DNA of 64,000 bases from Anaerolineae bacterium. Lineage in GTDB: Bacteria; Pseudomonadota; Alphaproteobacteria; DSM-16000; Inquilinaceae. A program made the position numbers and the translations under genes. This document shows, in pieces, positions 37,045 through 46,148 of this stretch. The notes under the pieces are model-generated. The model made no database searches, was not told the origin of the DNA, and saw only the letters and a list, made by a program, of their open reading frames with translations. Each line of letters opens with the position of its first letter. Positions within the stretch are counted from its first letter, which is position 1. The stretch covers positions 20,570 through 84,569 of the forward strand of contig JANQQD010000255.1 of NCBI GenBank assembly GCA_028285185.1, written 5' to 3'.

Positions 37045-38082
37045 ATGCCTGTCGCCGGCCGTTCGACCCTGTGGAGCCTTGCCATCGTCGCGTTGCTCGG
37101 GACCGCTCATGTCGCCTCGGCGCAAACAACCCACTATGAGGTTCGACAGTTCGACGGAGGACCCGCCTGGTTCGTCTTCGATGAGACCGTCGATGTGGCG
37201 CTCCATGTCTTGCGGCCGGACGATCCTAAATGCCATGAAATCGGCGAGATCATTCTCCTGTTCGAAGACCCCGAACAACTGCGGGACAGTGAGCTCGTCG
37301 AGAGCGCTGCACTCAAGGGCATGACCCGCTATGCCGAACTGTGCCAATCGCTCGGCGCCAATCCTTCAAATCAGCGCCAGGTGGCGGGCCTGATCGTCGG
37401 CGCGGGCGCGCCCGGCGCCCAAGGTCGCGTCATGGGCGACGCGCGTGTCCTGGACGCTGTGGTCTCCTCGTTTACTGGCAGCTATCAGCTCAGGGTTCGG
37501 CGTAATGCAGTGACTGCGGGGAACGCTGCGGCAGCTGCGATCATCAAGGATCGGGATCAGGGACTCCCCAGAGAGCAGTCGGAAAGTGCGGCCAATGACC
37601 GTACTACGCAGATTGCGCAACTTCGTGCGTCTTATGACGCGGCGCTGCGGGAGAGTGAAGCAAATGCCCGAGCGCCTGGGCTCACCAACCGCGTGACCGG
37701 CGGCGACCGGGCCGCGCTCACCGGCGTCTGGTCCGGCAGTCAGGCGGAATGCAGCCGCGAACGGCTGATCCTGTTCGAGCTCGAAGGAACGGGCACGGTC
37801 GAATGGTGGCGCATGTCAGACGAGACCGTCGGCCTGCTGCCTTGGCGGACCGGGCGCTGGGAGTTGCGGGATGACACGGTAATTATGACTTTCAATCACC
37901 GCGTCGAGTATGACGACTTCCTGCGAAGGCTCCGCGACGACGCCGTCGACGAGACCGTCCAGTTCGCGCTCAAGAGTGTGGGCAGATCAGAGCTGCGCCT
38001 TGCCGCGACCGCTGGTGGGATTTCGTCCGAAGCGTTGTTCCTCGGCGGTGCGGAGAAGCTGTTCATAAGGTGCGGAGACTGA
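37045..38082 (+). CDS. Secreted protein of unknown function
   Basis: The ATG at 37045 starts a clear signal peptide (LWSLAIVALLGTAHVASAQ). The mature part of the 345-residue protein has no domain that I recognise: a first region of about 120 residues, a helical linker rich in Ala/Arg, and a C-terminal beta-rich region with GVWSGSQAECSRERLILFEL and WRMSDETVGLLPWRTGRWEL, which resembles a small lipocalin-like or DUF-type beta barrel. It is the first gene of a rightward cargo run and is divergent from traG. Confidence 0.55.
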   Translation: MPVAGRSTLWSLAIVALLGTAHVASAQTTHYEVRQFDGGPAWFVFDETVDVALHVLRPDDPKCHEIGEIILLFEDPEQLRDSELVESAALKGMTRYAELCQSLGANPSNQRQVAGLIVGAGAPGAQGRVMGDARVLDAVVSSFTGSYQLRVRRNAVTAGNAAAAAIIKDRDQGLPREQSESAANDRTTQIAQLRASYDAALRESEANARAPGLTNRVTGGDRAALTGVWSGSQAECSRERLILFELEGTGTVEWWRMSDETVGLLPWRTGRWELRDDTVIMTFNHRVEYDDFLRRLRDDAVDETVQFALKSVGRSELRLAATAGGISSEALFLGGAEKLFIRCGD

Positions 38083-38180
38083 TCGTCTTGCCCCTGTGCA
38101 CGGCCAGGGGCCGGCGCTGACCAAAGAAGTCCGGCTGAAACCACTGTTGTATCTTGCTTTATGACGATTGGAGTATGGCA

Positions 38181-39290
38181 ATGCACCTCCGGCTTGCGAC
38201 GTACAACGTCGAGAACCTGTTTGGCCGAGCCAAGGTCCTCAACTTCGCCAAACATGAGACCGGCGACGAGAAGATGCTCAAGATCGCCGAGCTGCAGTCG
38301 ATCCTAGAGAAGGCCACCTACAGCACGGCCGACCGGGACCGCGCAGGCCGGCTTTACGACGAGCTACGCAGCTTCATTGGCTACAACATCCTGCGCTCGG
38401 AAATTGGCTTCTTCCTGTTCCGCCGACACGACGCAGATGGCGATGGTGAGAAGGAGACCTACCGGCTCGCGCCGACGCGGAGGGACCAGTGGCAAGGCTT
38501 CCTGACCTACGACCGCGACACCTTCTCCGACGAGACCTCGCGCCACACGGCCCGCGTGATCGAGGAGGTTGATGCGGACGTCCTCTGCATCAACGAGGTC
38601 GAAAGCCGGCCTGTGCTCGACAACTTCAACGCCGATCGGCTCGACCGGCGCTACCCCTACAACATCCTGATCGACTGCAAGACCGACCCGCGCGGGATCG
38701 ACGTCGGCATCTATTCGAAGCACCCAATCGGCACCGTCCGCACGAATATTTTTGCGACCGATGACGAGGGTACGGCGATCTTCTCTCGCGATTGTCTTGA
38801 GGTCGAAGTCCTGACGGACCAGGGTCCTCTCCATCTGCTCGCCAACCACTTGAAGAGCAAATTCCGCGGCGGCGACGACAAGCGCAAAGCACAGGCGCAG
38901 GAAGTGCGGCGCATCTTGGAGGAGCGCTACGATCTAACGACCCAGCGGGTCGCAGTGCTCGGCGATCTCAACGATACGCCGGACAGCGACCCGCTCTCGC
39001 CTCTGATAGGCATGGCCGGGCTCACCGATGTGCTCGCGTCCTCCGCCGGTCCGCCGGCAGATCGCCGCTGGACCTACCGCTTCGAGGACGAGTTCAACCA
39101 GATTGACTATATTTTGGTCTCCGAACCGCTTGCCGCCGCTGTGACGGGTGCCGGCATCGAACGTCGGGGGATGCCGCCCGAGGCACTCGACGGCAGCAAC
39201 GCCAGCGTGCAGCCCTTCCCTGGGATCACGAGCTGGCGCAATGCGGGTTCGGATCATGCCGCCGTCTTCGCCGATTTCAATCTAAACTGA
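38181..39290 (+). CDS. Endonuclease/exonuclease/phosphatase-fold (EEP) protein
   Basis: I favour the ATG at 38181 because a GGAG lies seven bases before it; ATG 38175 is also possible. The 369-residue protein shows EEP motifs: ATYNVENLF at the start, LCINEVESRP (catalytic Glu), ANHLKSKFRGGDD, VAVLGDLNDTPDSDPL and a final GSDHAAVFADF with the catalytic Asp-His pair. It could cut nucleic acid or hydrolyse a phosphodiester. It precedes a membrane protein and a caspase-like protein in the same orientation. Confidence 0.82.
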   Translation: MHLRLATYNVENLFGRAKVLNFAKHETGDEKMLKIAELQSILEKATYSTADRDRAGRLYDELRSFIGYNILRSEIGFFLFRRHDADGDGEKETYRLAPTRRDQWQGFLTYDRDTFSDETSRHTARVIEEVDADVLCINEVESRPVLDNFNADRLDRRYPYNILIDCKTDPRGIDVGIYSKHPIGTVRTNIFATDDEGTAIFSRDCLEVEVLTDQGPLHLLANHLKSKFRGGDDKRKAQAQEVRRILEERYDLTTQRVAVLGDLNDTPDSDPLSPLIGMAGLTDVLASSAGPPADRRWTYRFEDEFNQIDYILVSEPLAAAVTGAGIERRGMPPEALDGSNASVQPFPGITSWRNAGSDHAAVFADFNLN

Positions 39291-39386
39291 AATGAAACAG
39301 GTCCTGCAAAGGAGGCGATGCAGATACGTTCGTGTCTTTCGTTTCTAGCGCGGACGGGGAACCAAACTGTCTACTCAGGGGGCAAC

Positions 39387-39716
39387 ATGTCTCTAACCAG
39401 CATGCTCACGGTCTTCGTGGTTGGCGCACTTGGCGGAGCTCTCTTAGAACTCGTTCACTGGTGGAACCTAAGACGTCGGAACGCCAGGTTTCCGAACTAT
39501 GCGAAATCGCCCTTCTATTGGTGCGTGACAATCCTAATGGCTTTAGCTGGAGGTGCCGTCGCGGTGTTTTATTTCGGCGAACAGGCTGAGGCCATGGTGG
39601 CACTACATGTCGGAATCTCAACACCTTTGATTCTCCAGAAGCTCGCCACGACAATGGCATCTCCCGGCGCACGCTCCGCGAATGAAATGCGCCTCGTCGA
39701 TTTCTTTACCTGGTGA
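39387..39716 (+). CDS. Small membrane protein upstream of the caspase-like gene
   Basis: From the ATG at 39387, preceded by a GGGGG ribosome-site-like run, the protein is 109 residues. It has one N-terminal hydrophobic segment (MLTVFVVGALGGALLELV) and a second (WCVTILMALAGGAVAVFYF), with a basic loop between them. It ends 6 bp before the caspase-like gene, so co-translation and a shared pathway are likely. No family was recognised. Confidence 0.65.
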   Translation: MSLTSMLTVFVVGALGGALLELVHWWNLRRRNARFPNYAKSPFYWCVTILMALAGGAVAVFYFGEQAEAMVALHVGISTPLILQKLATTMASPGARSANEMRLVDFFTW

Positions 39717-39722
39717 TGCCGA

Positions 39723-42332
39723 ATGCGCGTCGGAGCAGCGTTGTTTGGAGTCTCGCGCTACGCAGCGCAGGTATTGAACGATGGACCCAACCGTCTTCAG
39801 TACGCCGCCGATGATGTTCGATCTTTTGCTAGATATGCACGGGCGGCGTGGGCCAACGCGGACTCACTAACACTACGTCTGGCAACAGACGACGGTGCGT
39901 CATCGACATCCTGGACCGAAGCGATTGACACACTCCGTGAGGCAAGGCTCGACCTCTTTATCGGCTACCTTGCGGGGCATGGCATCAAGCGCGACAGTGA
40001 CCACTTCTATTTCTGTCTTCATGACGCGGACATAGAAAATGGGAGCCGGCAGGGCACAATTTCGGGCACCGACATCGATCATGCCTTCGCACGCGTGGGC
40101 GCTCGCACGACGATCCTGTTTCTCGATTGCTGCCATGCAGAGGGCATTGTCGCGGGCACTTCCTACTTCCGTTCGCTAAACGGTGACCGCGCCCGTCTAT
40201 TTCTCGTCTCCGCCCGCAGTGACCAACGTGCATGGGAGGATCACTCCATCGGACACGGCCTTTTCTCGAACGCCGTGACGCAAGGACTGGCCGATGGATC
40301 CACTATCGCAGCGCCCGACGGCTTCGTCGATGTTGAAGCTCTCTTCGCACGGGTCAGCGAGAACGTGGCCGCGCGGGCCTTCAGCCGTAAGAGCGGGGCT
40401 CGCCAGGAGCCCATCCGAGGCGGTGCGACGGCCGCCCCCGTCCGTCTTCCAACCGCTTCCGTCACGGCGCTAGAGGACCAAATTTCGACTTATGACGCAT
40501 TGATTCTCAGCTTGCGCCGATGGTTGCAGCGCGTCTTGCTCATGGCTGTGGCCGCCGCCGTGGTCACCGACTTGTCGTTCCAGCATCTCGCCGTCGACGC
40601 GGACGGCGATATCGTCGCTCGGTCCGGCATACGCCTACTCGACCCTTTCAGACGAACCCTTCCGGGCGGGATCGTCGATACCGGTTTTGATGCGGATGAC
40701 ATCGCGCCGCGCGATAACGTCGATACTTCGGATTATGACGCTTTGAGGGACGGGCATCTTCTCGCCAATCGCCTACGTGGCCTCGGTGGTTGGCCCACAA
40801 AGCTCGACCCTCTCCTCAAACCTCGAGTGCAGACCTCTTTGTACCTGCTTCTCTCTGGGGAACTGCCCGCGTCTGCGGAAATGATCGAATCCACAATGCA
40901 CCCGCCCCCCCTCGACGAACTCGCCGCCCTCATCAGCCTGAGAGCCGGCGAGACCATCGACGCCGCCGCGCGTAGCTTCGAATATCATGTGCCGGAAGAA
41001 AGTCTCGATTGCGCGGCTGATGTCTCGCGAACGGTTGATTTCTCGCATCTAAATCCCAGGACGGCTGAATTTCTCAAAGAGTTGGATTGGCGCATGGCGC
41101 TCGCCAAGGACCGATCAAGGGCCCTGGCAACTGCCGGGCGTCTTGTCGCCTATCGCCTGAACGTACACGTCCGCGAGGGCTCATTTAGTGATGAGAACCG
41201 TAACTATGACGCCAGACGCGAGTTTGCGCGGTTCGCGGCCTGGAGCGCAGGCAGCGCGGTGTCTGACTTCGACGCCGGCGGGTGGTGCAAGCCGGCAGCT
41301 CTGCTTCTAGCTGCCCTTGGGAATGAAGGCGATGTGGCCGCGGCTGCCGAGCGGGCGCTGGTCGAAACCGTCCGCACCTTTGATCTTGGTACCCATGGGG
41401 ACGTGGCTCCGCCCGAAGTCGAGATTTCGCTCTTCTTGCTGGCGATCATCGCGCAGCACCGCGCTCTGGAAGGCGCTACAATCGACGGTGTTGCCGGGTT
41501 TCTTCGCGAAGACGAACGCGGTCTCAATGGGCCACCCATCTTCGTGCAATGGCTTTCGACTATCGCGCCCTTCACGGCATTTCCCGATATCACGCGTGAA
41601 TTCCTGCTCGACGCTCTAAGCCGTCCAGAAACCGAGTTCGAATTCCGCCAGGTGACCGCATTTGAGATCCTCTGCCGGCAAGTCCTTTACCTTAACGAAA
41701 CAGATCGCGAACTGCTTTTGAATTGGCGCCGTGACAATCAGGACGAGTTTGGAACGTTCGATTCCTTCGCAGCTGGCGTCGCCGGCCTCGCGCCCTTTAT
41801 GCCTGACGAAGAGGTCCTTTCGCTAATCCAAGAGATGAGCGCTCGGGCGTCGGCGGCTCACGCCCTCGTCCCACTCGCAGCGACGTGGCGGGGGGACATG
41901 ATGATCTCTCCGACCGGTCTGCCCGAACGGATGGCGATCGCCAGAATGGCGCAAACGGTCGATCTATCCCCGGCAGCCAAAGAGGAGCTTGCCGCCTACG
42001 CGGCCGTCGCGCCGGAATACGCGCCCCGGACCGCCGCGCTGCTCGCGGTCGCGCATCAGAACGACGCCATCCGATCGCGGGATTGGCCGGCCTTTCGTCG
42101 CGCGCTTGGCCACTCTACCGCCGAGGCGTGGAGACGTGACCTCCTGGCCGACGCCGCGGCGACGCAGCTGTGTGTAGACTCCGCGCCCGAGCGGCACTCT
42201 GCCTTCGACGAGTTGCGAGCTCTTTGGAAGCGCGAACGCACACCAGTTATTCGACTTGGCCTTGGACGGACGCTACAAGTCGCGACGCTGTGCGCCTTTG
42301 CCAGTTCCGCTGACGTTGAAACACGCAATTAA
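39723..42332 (+). CDS. Caspase-like (peptidase C14) protein with membrane helix and helical-repeat C terminus
   Basis: The 869-residue protein begins with a caspase fold. The catalytic dyad is visible as H86 in GYLAGHG and C137 in ILFLDCCHAEG. After the protease part (to about residue 240) a hydrophobic stretch (RVLLMAVAAAVVTDLSF, near 269-285) suggests a single membrane anchor, then about 580 residues of mainly helical sequence with HEAT-like spacing (for example AAALLLAALGNEGDVAAAAERALV). Bacterial caspases of this kind act in signalling or cell-suicide defence modules. Together with the EEP nuclease and the membrane protein it may form such a module. Confidence 0.72.
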   Translation: MRVGAALFGVSRYAAQVLNDGPNRLQYAADDVRSFARYARAAWANADSLTLRLATDDGASSTSWTEAIDTLREARLDLFIGYLAGHGIKRDSDHFYFCLHDADIENGSRQGTISGTDIDHAFARVGARTTILFLDCCHAEGIVAGTSYFRSLNGDRARLFLVSARSDQRAWEDHSIGHGLFSNAVTQGLADGSTIAAPDGFVDVEALFARVSENVAARAFSRKSGARQEPIRGGATAAPVRLPTASVTALEDQISTYDALILSLRRWLQRVLLMAVAAAVVTDLSFQHLAVDADGDIVARSGIRLLDPFRRTLPGGIVDTGFDADDIAPRDNVDTSDYDALRDGHLLANRLRGLGGWPTKLDPLLKPRVQTSLYLLLSGELPASAEMIESTMHPPPLDELAALISLRAGETIDAAARSFEYHVPEESLDCAADVSRTVDFSHLNPRTAEFLKELDWRMALAKDRSRALATAGRLVAYRLNVHVREGSFSDENRNYDARREFARFAAWSAGSAVSDFDAGGWCKPAALLLAALGNEGDVAAAAERALVETVRTFDLGTHGDVAPPEVEISLFLLAIIAQHRALEGATIDGVAGFLREDERGLNGPPIFVQWLSTIAPFTAFPDITREFLLDALSRPETEFEFRQVTAFEILCRQVLYLNETDRELLLNWRRDNQDEFGTFDSFAAGVAGLAPFMPDEEVLSLIQEMSARASAAHALVPLAATWRGDMMISPTGLPERMAIARMAQTVDLSPAAKEELAAYAAVAPEYAPRTAALLAVAHQNDAIRSRDWPAFRRALGHSTAEAWRRDLLADAAATQLCVDSAPERHSAFDELRALWKRERTPVIRLGLGRTLQVATLCAFASSADVETRN

Positions 42333-42594
42333 CCGAGGGGAGCCTCTGAGTGTTCCTCGGGAGGCCGCCGATGGCTGTGATCTCCACCGCAGCCAATTTG
42401 TCGAACCTCGGCGACGGGGCAATGGCGGTTGCGGTCAAGTCGGTGCCTCGTCTTAGGTTGCTGGACATGCGTAACATGGCAACGGGTCAAAGCTGTTCAT
42501 AATGACCCCGACCCGCAAGATCGCGCTTGGCGAGATAGGCGTCCCTAGTATTTTTCGGATCGAATGACGGCGTCGGGTCTGATTCGGACCTCCT

Positions 42595-44586
42595 TTAGCG
42601 GATCCCAATCCCGCGCTTCTTCCCGATCTCGAAGGACACCAACGCGCCGCGCATCACGCCGCCCACCACCTTCCCGCGCTGCTGCTCCAGCACCGGCCGC
42701 CAGGGGACGAGCGTGAACTCCTTGGATTTTTCGATGACAGCGAACTTGCCGCTGGCGAGTCGCACTGGCCGCCGGTAGACGCCCTCGATACGGTCGCCGT
42801 CCTGCGTCTCCGTGAAGCTGAGCCCGATCTCCTTGGAGAGCCTCTCGCCGCGCGCCGCCAGTTCCCGTTCCCGGAGCAGCTTGAGCAGGTTCCGCTGATA
42901 GCGGACCGTCTGCCCGTCGCGCTTGGCGAGACCCTGCGCAATCAATTGCTCTTCACGCTGACGCAGCGCTTCCGTGGCCGCCGCGCCAAATCGCTCACCG
43001 CGTAGCGCCGTCGGCTCCGTGGCGAGAAGCTGTCGGTCGAGCCATGTCGCGCCGTCGGCTTTAACTTGAGCCTCAAGGGGCAGGAACGACAGCACAGTGA
43101 CGCTCCCGGGAAAGCGAGCCTTCTTCCTGTCGAGCGCGTCTACACGGTCTTCGAAGTCGTCTGGGATTTCCCACGAGCCGTCCGCGAAACGGCGGACGGC
43201 GTTCTGACGGCGCAGCGCTTCAAGCCTGCGCACGTGCGCTTGAATGAAATCCTTGGACGCGCGCGGATCGAATGCGTGGTGGGCATCCCGTGTGTAGAGT
43301 CCTTCGTTCCTTTGAGCGACCTGAGCAATGGCGCGGTCAGCGGGCTTCGGCCCCTTCGCCAAGGGCTGCACCTCGACGACGGCGCCGAGCGGCAAATCCT
43401 CCATCTCCTGCCGCGGATCGAGCGCGACATAGTGGATTCGGCCGTCCGCCCCGTCGATCGTGATGTAGTGACCGTCATTCAGCTCATCGTGGAGGCCACG
43501 GTCGACGATCCGTCCCGTCACCTTTCCGGCCCTTGGGTCGTTGGGAGCATAGATCGAGACCTCCGCGACGCCGGCGTCAAGTCCGGCCTCACGCAACCCC
43601 TTGTGCATGGTCTTGATAATGTCGCCACGCTCGCCCGCGCGCTGGAGAGTCTCCTCTAGCTTCGGCGAGAGCCGCCATTGACCCGACTCTATCTCTTCCG
43701 CGAGGCCGCGCCGAGTCAGCACGTGTAGCCGGCCGACTTTCATGGCGTGCCGGAAGCGCGCATCCGGTCGCTGCGGATCGCTGCGAGCATCGACAATTCC
43801 ATCGATCGCATCGCGGACCAACGCGCGATCGAGATCGGTGAAGCGATCCTGGTCCACCTGTCGTTCCAGCTTTTGGCGGATTTCCTGCTCGGTCTGCGGC
43901 CCAAGCTCCAGAGTCAGGAGCTCGCTCGCCCGCCGGCGCATGCCATGGGCAATGTAGTCGCGCGCGATGACGAGGTCCTTGCCGAGCTCGTCCTTGCCGC
44001 GCAGCACGATATGGCTGTGGGGATGCTCCGTGTTGAAATGATCCACGGCCACCCAATCGAGCCGTGTGCCGAGTTCCTTTTCCATCGCGCCCATCAGATC
44101 GCGGACGAAAGGTTTCAGGTCGGCGAGCTCGGTTGCGTCCTCCGGGGAGACGATGAAGCGAAACTGGTGCCGGTCGCCGTCGCTGCGCTCCAAGAACGCC
44201 TTGCCGTTGGCCTCGTCTGTCGTGGTGTCATAGAGCCGTCCCGGCTCGTCCTCCCTCGAGACACCATCGCGCTGGATGTAGCGCAGATGGGCGCGCGCCG
44301 CATCCAGCCCACCGCCCTTGAGCTTGACGATCCGCGTCTTGATGACGACCCGCCGATAGGACGGCCCGAAGCGGTGTCCGGCACGGCGGTGTCGGAGCGT
44401 GTCGCTGCCGCGCCCGATCCGATACCCCGAATAGCGCCGCGATGGCGCCCTCGTTCCAAAGCCTGACTTGCCCGCAGAGGATATTCGATGGAGGACCTGG
44501 TTCAGATAGCTCTTCGCGCGCCCACCGCCCAAGCTGCGGATGCGCCCGAGCTTCGGCTTGAAGATATCTTCAGTGTCGTCGGCCAT
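42595..44586 (-). CDS. Relaxase (VirD2-like, DUF3363)
   Basis: The 663-residue protein has the conserved motif for metal binding HFNTEHPHSH at residues 183-192 and the N-terminal stretch IKTRIVKLKGGGLDAARAHLRYIQRDG typical of DUF3363 relaxases in ICEs of this type. Relaxases nick oriT, stay covalently bound to the 5' end and pilot the strand through TraG and the Trb channel. The C-terminal half is the DUF3363 part, with an arginine-rich start that may bind DNA. It reads away from the candidate oriT just upstream. Confidence 0.93.
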   Translation of the reverse strand: MADDTEDIFKPKLGRIRSLGGGRAKSYLNQVLHRISSAGKSGFGTRAPSRRYSGYRIGRGSDTLRHRRAGHRFGPSYRRVVIKTRIVKLKGGGLDAARAHLRYIQRDGVSREDEPGRLYDTTTDEANGKAFLERSDGDRHQFRFIVSPEDATELADLKPFVRDLMGAMEKELGTRLDWVAVDHFNTEHPHSHIVLRGKDELGKDLVIARDYIAHGMRRRASELLTLELGPQTEQEIRQKLERQVDQDRFTDLDRALVRDAIDGIVDARSDPQRPDARFRHAMKVGRLHVLTRRGLAEEIESGQWRLSPKLEETLQRAGERGDIIKTMHKGLREAGLDAGVAEVSIYAPNDPRAGKVTGRIVDRGLHDELNDGHYITIDGADGRIHYVALDPRQEMEDLPLGAVVEVQPLAKGPKPADRAIAQVAQRNEGLYTRDAHHAFDPRASKDFIQAHVRRLEALRRQNAVRRFADGSWEIPDDFEDRVDALDRKKARFPGSVTVLSFLPLEAQVKADGATWLDRQLLATEPTALRGERFGAAATEALRQREEQLIAQGLAKRDGQTVRYQRNLLKLLRERELAARGERLSKEIGLSFTETQDGDRIEGVYRRPVRLASGKFAVIEKSKEFTLVPWRPVLEQQRGKVVGGVMRGALVSFEIGKKRGIGIR

Positions 44587-44687
44587 GGCCGCTCATAGAC
44601 TTAGGGTAGGAGTGCGGGCATCAAACAACCGCTTGATCCTTGCACCACATATTTTTCAGTCGGCTCAGGGCCTTAAACCTATTCTTC

Positions 44688-44714
44688 TGCACACGGTCGA
44701 AACCACCGTGTGCA
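44688..44714. other. Candidate oriT hairpin
   Basis: A perfect 10-bp inverted repeat (TGCACACGGT and ACCGTGTGCA) with a 7-base loop lies about 100 bp upstream of the relaxase start, in the 240-bp gap before traF. This is where oriT usually sits in related elements. I could not identify a nic motif, so it remains a candidate. Confidence 0.45.
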
Positions 44715-44826
44715 ACCAAATCGGATGTGCAGACAATGGGTTATGCGGGCTTTGCCCCATCACCTTTTATCTTGCCCTCCGCCGCCTTGGTTCCCTCCCA
44801 ACCTTCAACTCCATTCGGAAGTTGGA

Positions 44827-45345
44827 TCAACTTGGCTCGTACTTCCACCAAGGCAGACGCAGTCTCGTCGCCCGACCGATGATGAGACGCCGATCAACCG
44901 GCCCGAAGTATCGGCCATCGAAGGACTGCTGATGATCCTGAAGCAGGAATACACGCCGCTCATGAAGCAGGTGACAACCCCGCCAAACGGGCATCGGTCG
45001 GCCTAGTCCGTCACTGATCTGTGCCCTCGCAACGCTCTCTCCGTTGATCCGAATCTCATCACCGCCGCGGCAGATTTCGTCGCCTTCGACGCCCGCGATC
45101 CGCTTGATCAATGGCATGTCTGGCGGAAGATATTCGCGGCTTTCGACCAGTTGACGGACCCGTTCGGGTACGTGGACAAACACATAATCGCCTCGCTCAA
45201 TCGGCCGATCATCGAGCCAGTAGAAGCCAACAGGAGCGCTTTTCGAGGCGTTGTAGGCCAGTTTCTTCGGCAGGCTCACCGCAGATGCAGCCACCAAGGC
45301 GAGCACCGGAAGTGCCGTCGCAAGAAGCATTCCGCGCTTCATCAT
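44827..45345 (-). CDS. traF: TraF-like S26 signal peptidase
   Basis: I start at the ATG at 45345, which overlaps the DUF2840 stop (ATGA) and has GGAAG six bases upstream; a GTG at 45357 is possible. The 172-residue protein has a membrane anchor (MLLATALPVLALVAASAV), the catalytic serine in SAPVGFYWL (S36) and the catalytic lysine in LIKRIAGVEGDE (K81). TraF peptidases process the TrbC pilin. It is placed between DUF2840 and the relaxase as in Tn4371-like elements. Confidence 0.9.
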   Translation of the reverse strand: MMKRGMLLATALPVLALVAASAVSLPKKLAYNASKSAPVGFYWLDDRPIERGDYVFVHVPERVRQLVESREYLPPDMPLIKRIAGVEGDEICRGGDEIRINGESVARAQISDGLGRPMPVWRGCHLLHERRVFLLQDHQQSFDGRYFGPVDRRLIIGRATRLRLPWWKYEPS

Positions 45346-45806
45346 GCGAGCTTCCACGCAGTTAGATGTGCCGCATGTTGCCCCTCGCAGTAGGCGTGGG
45401 TTCGCCGGCCCGTGGCGATCCGGTTGTGGACATGGCGGTAGTAGGCAGACGACACATCGGCGGGCTCGAAGCCCGCCGTTTCGATCGCATCAATCCGCGC
45501 GAGAGCGCGCTTGACCCTGGTCTTACCACTGGTGAGCAGCAGTACCTTTCCTCCCGGATCGACTCCTTCGATGCGGCTCAAAAGCACCGACGGCGCCGCT
45601 GCTTGGACGACTGTGAAGCGCCAATCCTGGGTTCCAAACTCGTTCGCCCGCCATCGCACATAGCCGAACAACCGGCCGGGCCTGAAAAACGCCAGGGCCC
45701 GCCGGCGGTCGAGGTCCAGCCAGTAATCCGGCTCTCCGAAACGCAGCCAGTGGTTCGCGAACTCCGGATGGAATGCGATCTGGACGCAGGTCAGAGGCTC
45801 ACTCAT
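45342..45806 (-). CDS. DUF2840 family protein
   Basis: The ATG at 45806 (MSEPLTCVQIAFHPEFANHW) starts a 154-residue soluble protein matching DUF2840, a family found next to traF in mobile elements. Motifs include DYWLDLDRRRALAFFRPG and SRIEGVDPGGKVLLL. The function is unknown. It overlaps the HTH gene by 8 bp and traF by 4 bp. In similar elements parA and repA genes usually lie directly before it, but here the HTH gene does. Confidence 0.85.
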   Translation of the reverse strand: MSEPLTCVQIAFHPEFANHWLRFGEPDYWLDLDRRRALAFFRPGRLFGYVRWRANEFGTQDWRFTVVQAAAPSVLLSRIEGVDPGGKVLLLTSGKTRVKRALARIDAIETAGFEPADVSSAYYRHVHNRIATGRRTHAYCEGQHAAHLTAWKLA

Positions 45807-46014
45807 CCGAGGTTGAGCTCCGCTTGCGCAACTCGGACCAGGCATTCAGGTCGTCTATGTGATAGCGCACGTAGCGGCCGTGTTTGCGGTACTCCGGGCC
45901 GCCGCCATAGACACGCATCTTCTCCAGAGTGTTGGGTTTGAGGCCGAGATAGGCAGCTGCCTCTTTCGTATTCAGAAAGAGCTTATCCGGCCCTTTGTCG
46001 AGCGGGGTTTCCAT
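45799..46014 (-). CDS. Small excisionase-like helix-turn-helix protein
   Basis: The 71-residue protein has the winged-HTH pattern of MerR/excisionase proteins: LNTKEAAAYLGLKPNTLEKM, then EYRKHGRYVRYHIDDLNAW. Such proteins in ICEs often promote excision or regulate transfer genes. It is followed by DUF2840 with an 8-bp overlap. Confidence 0.8.
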   Translation of the reverse strand: METPLDKGPDKLFLNTKEAAAYLGLKPNTLEKMRVYGGGPEYRKHGRYVRYHIDDLNAWSELRKRSSTSDE

Positions 46015-46148
46015 CGGTCCACTCCTGTTTCCACCAAGGTCTTCAAGGGGAAGCCAGCGTGAACCAGGTATCGATGCCGTGGGAGGGTCGGAGTCATGGA
46101 TGCGAAAAACGAACCACTTAGCGCAGGGAGCCGGCCGTCTTTGATCGC

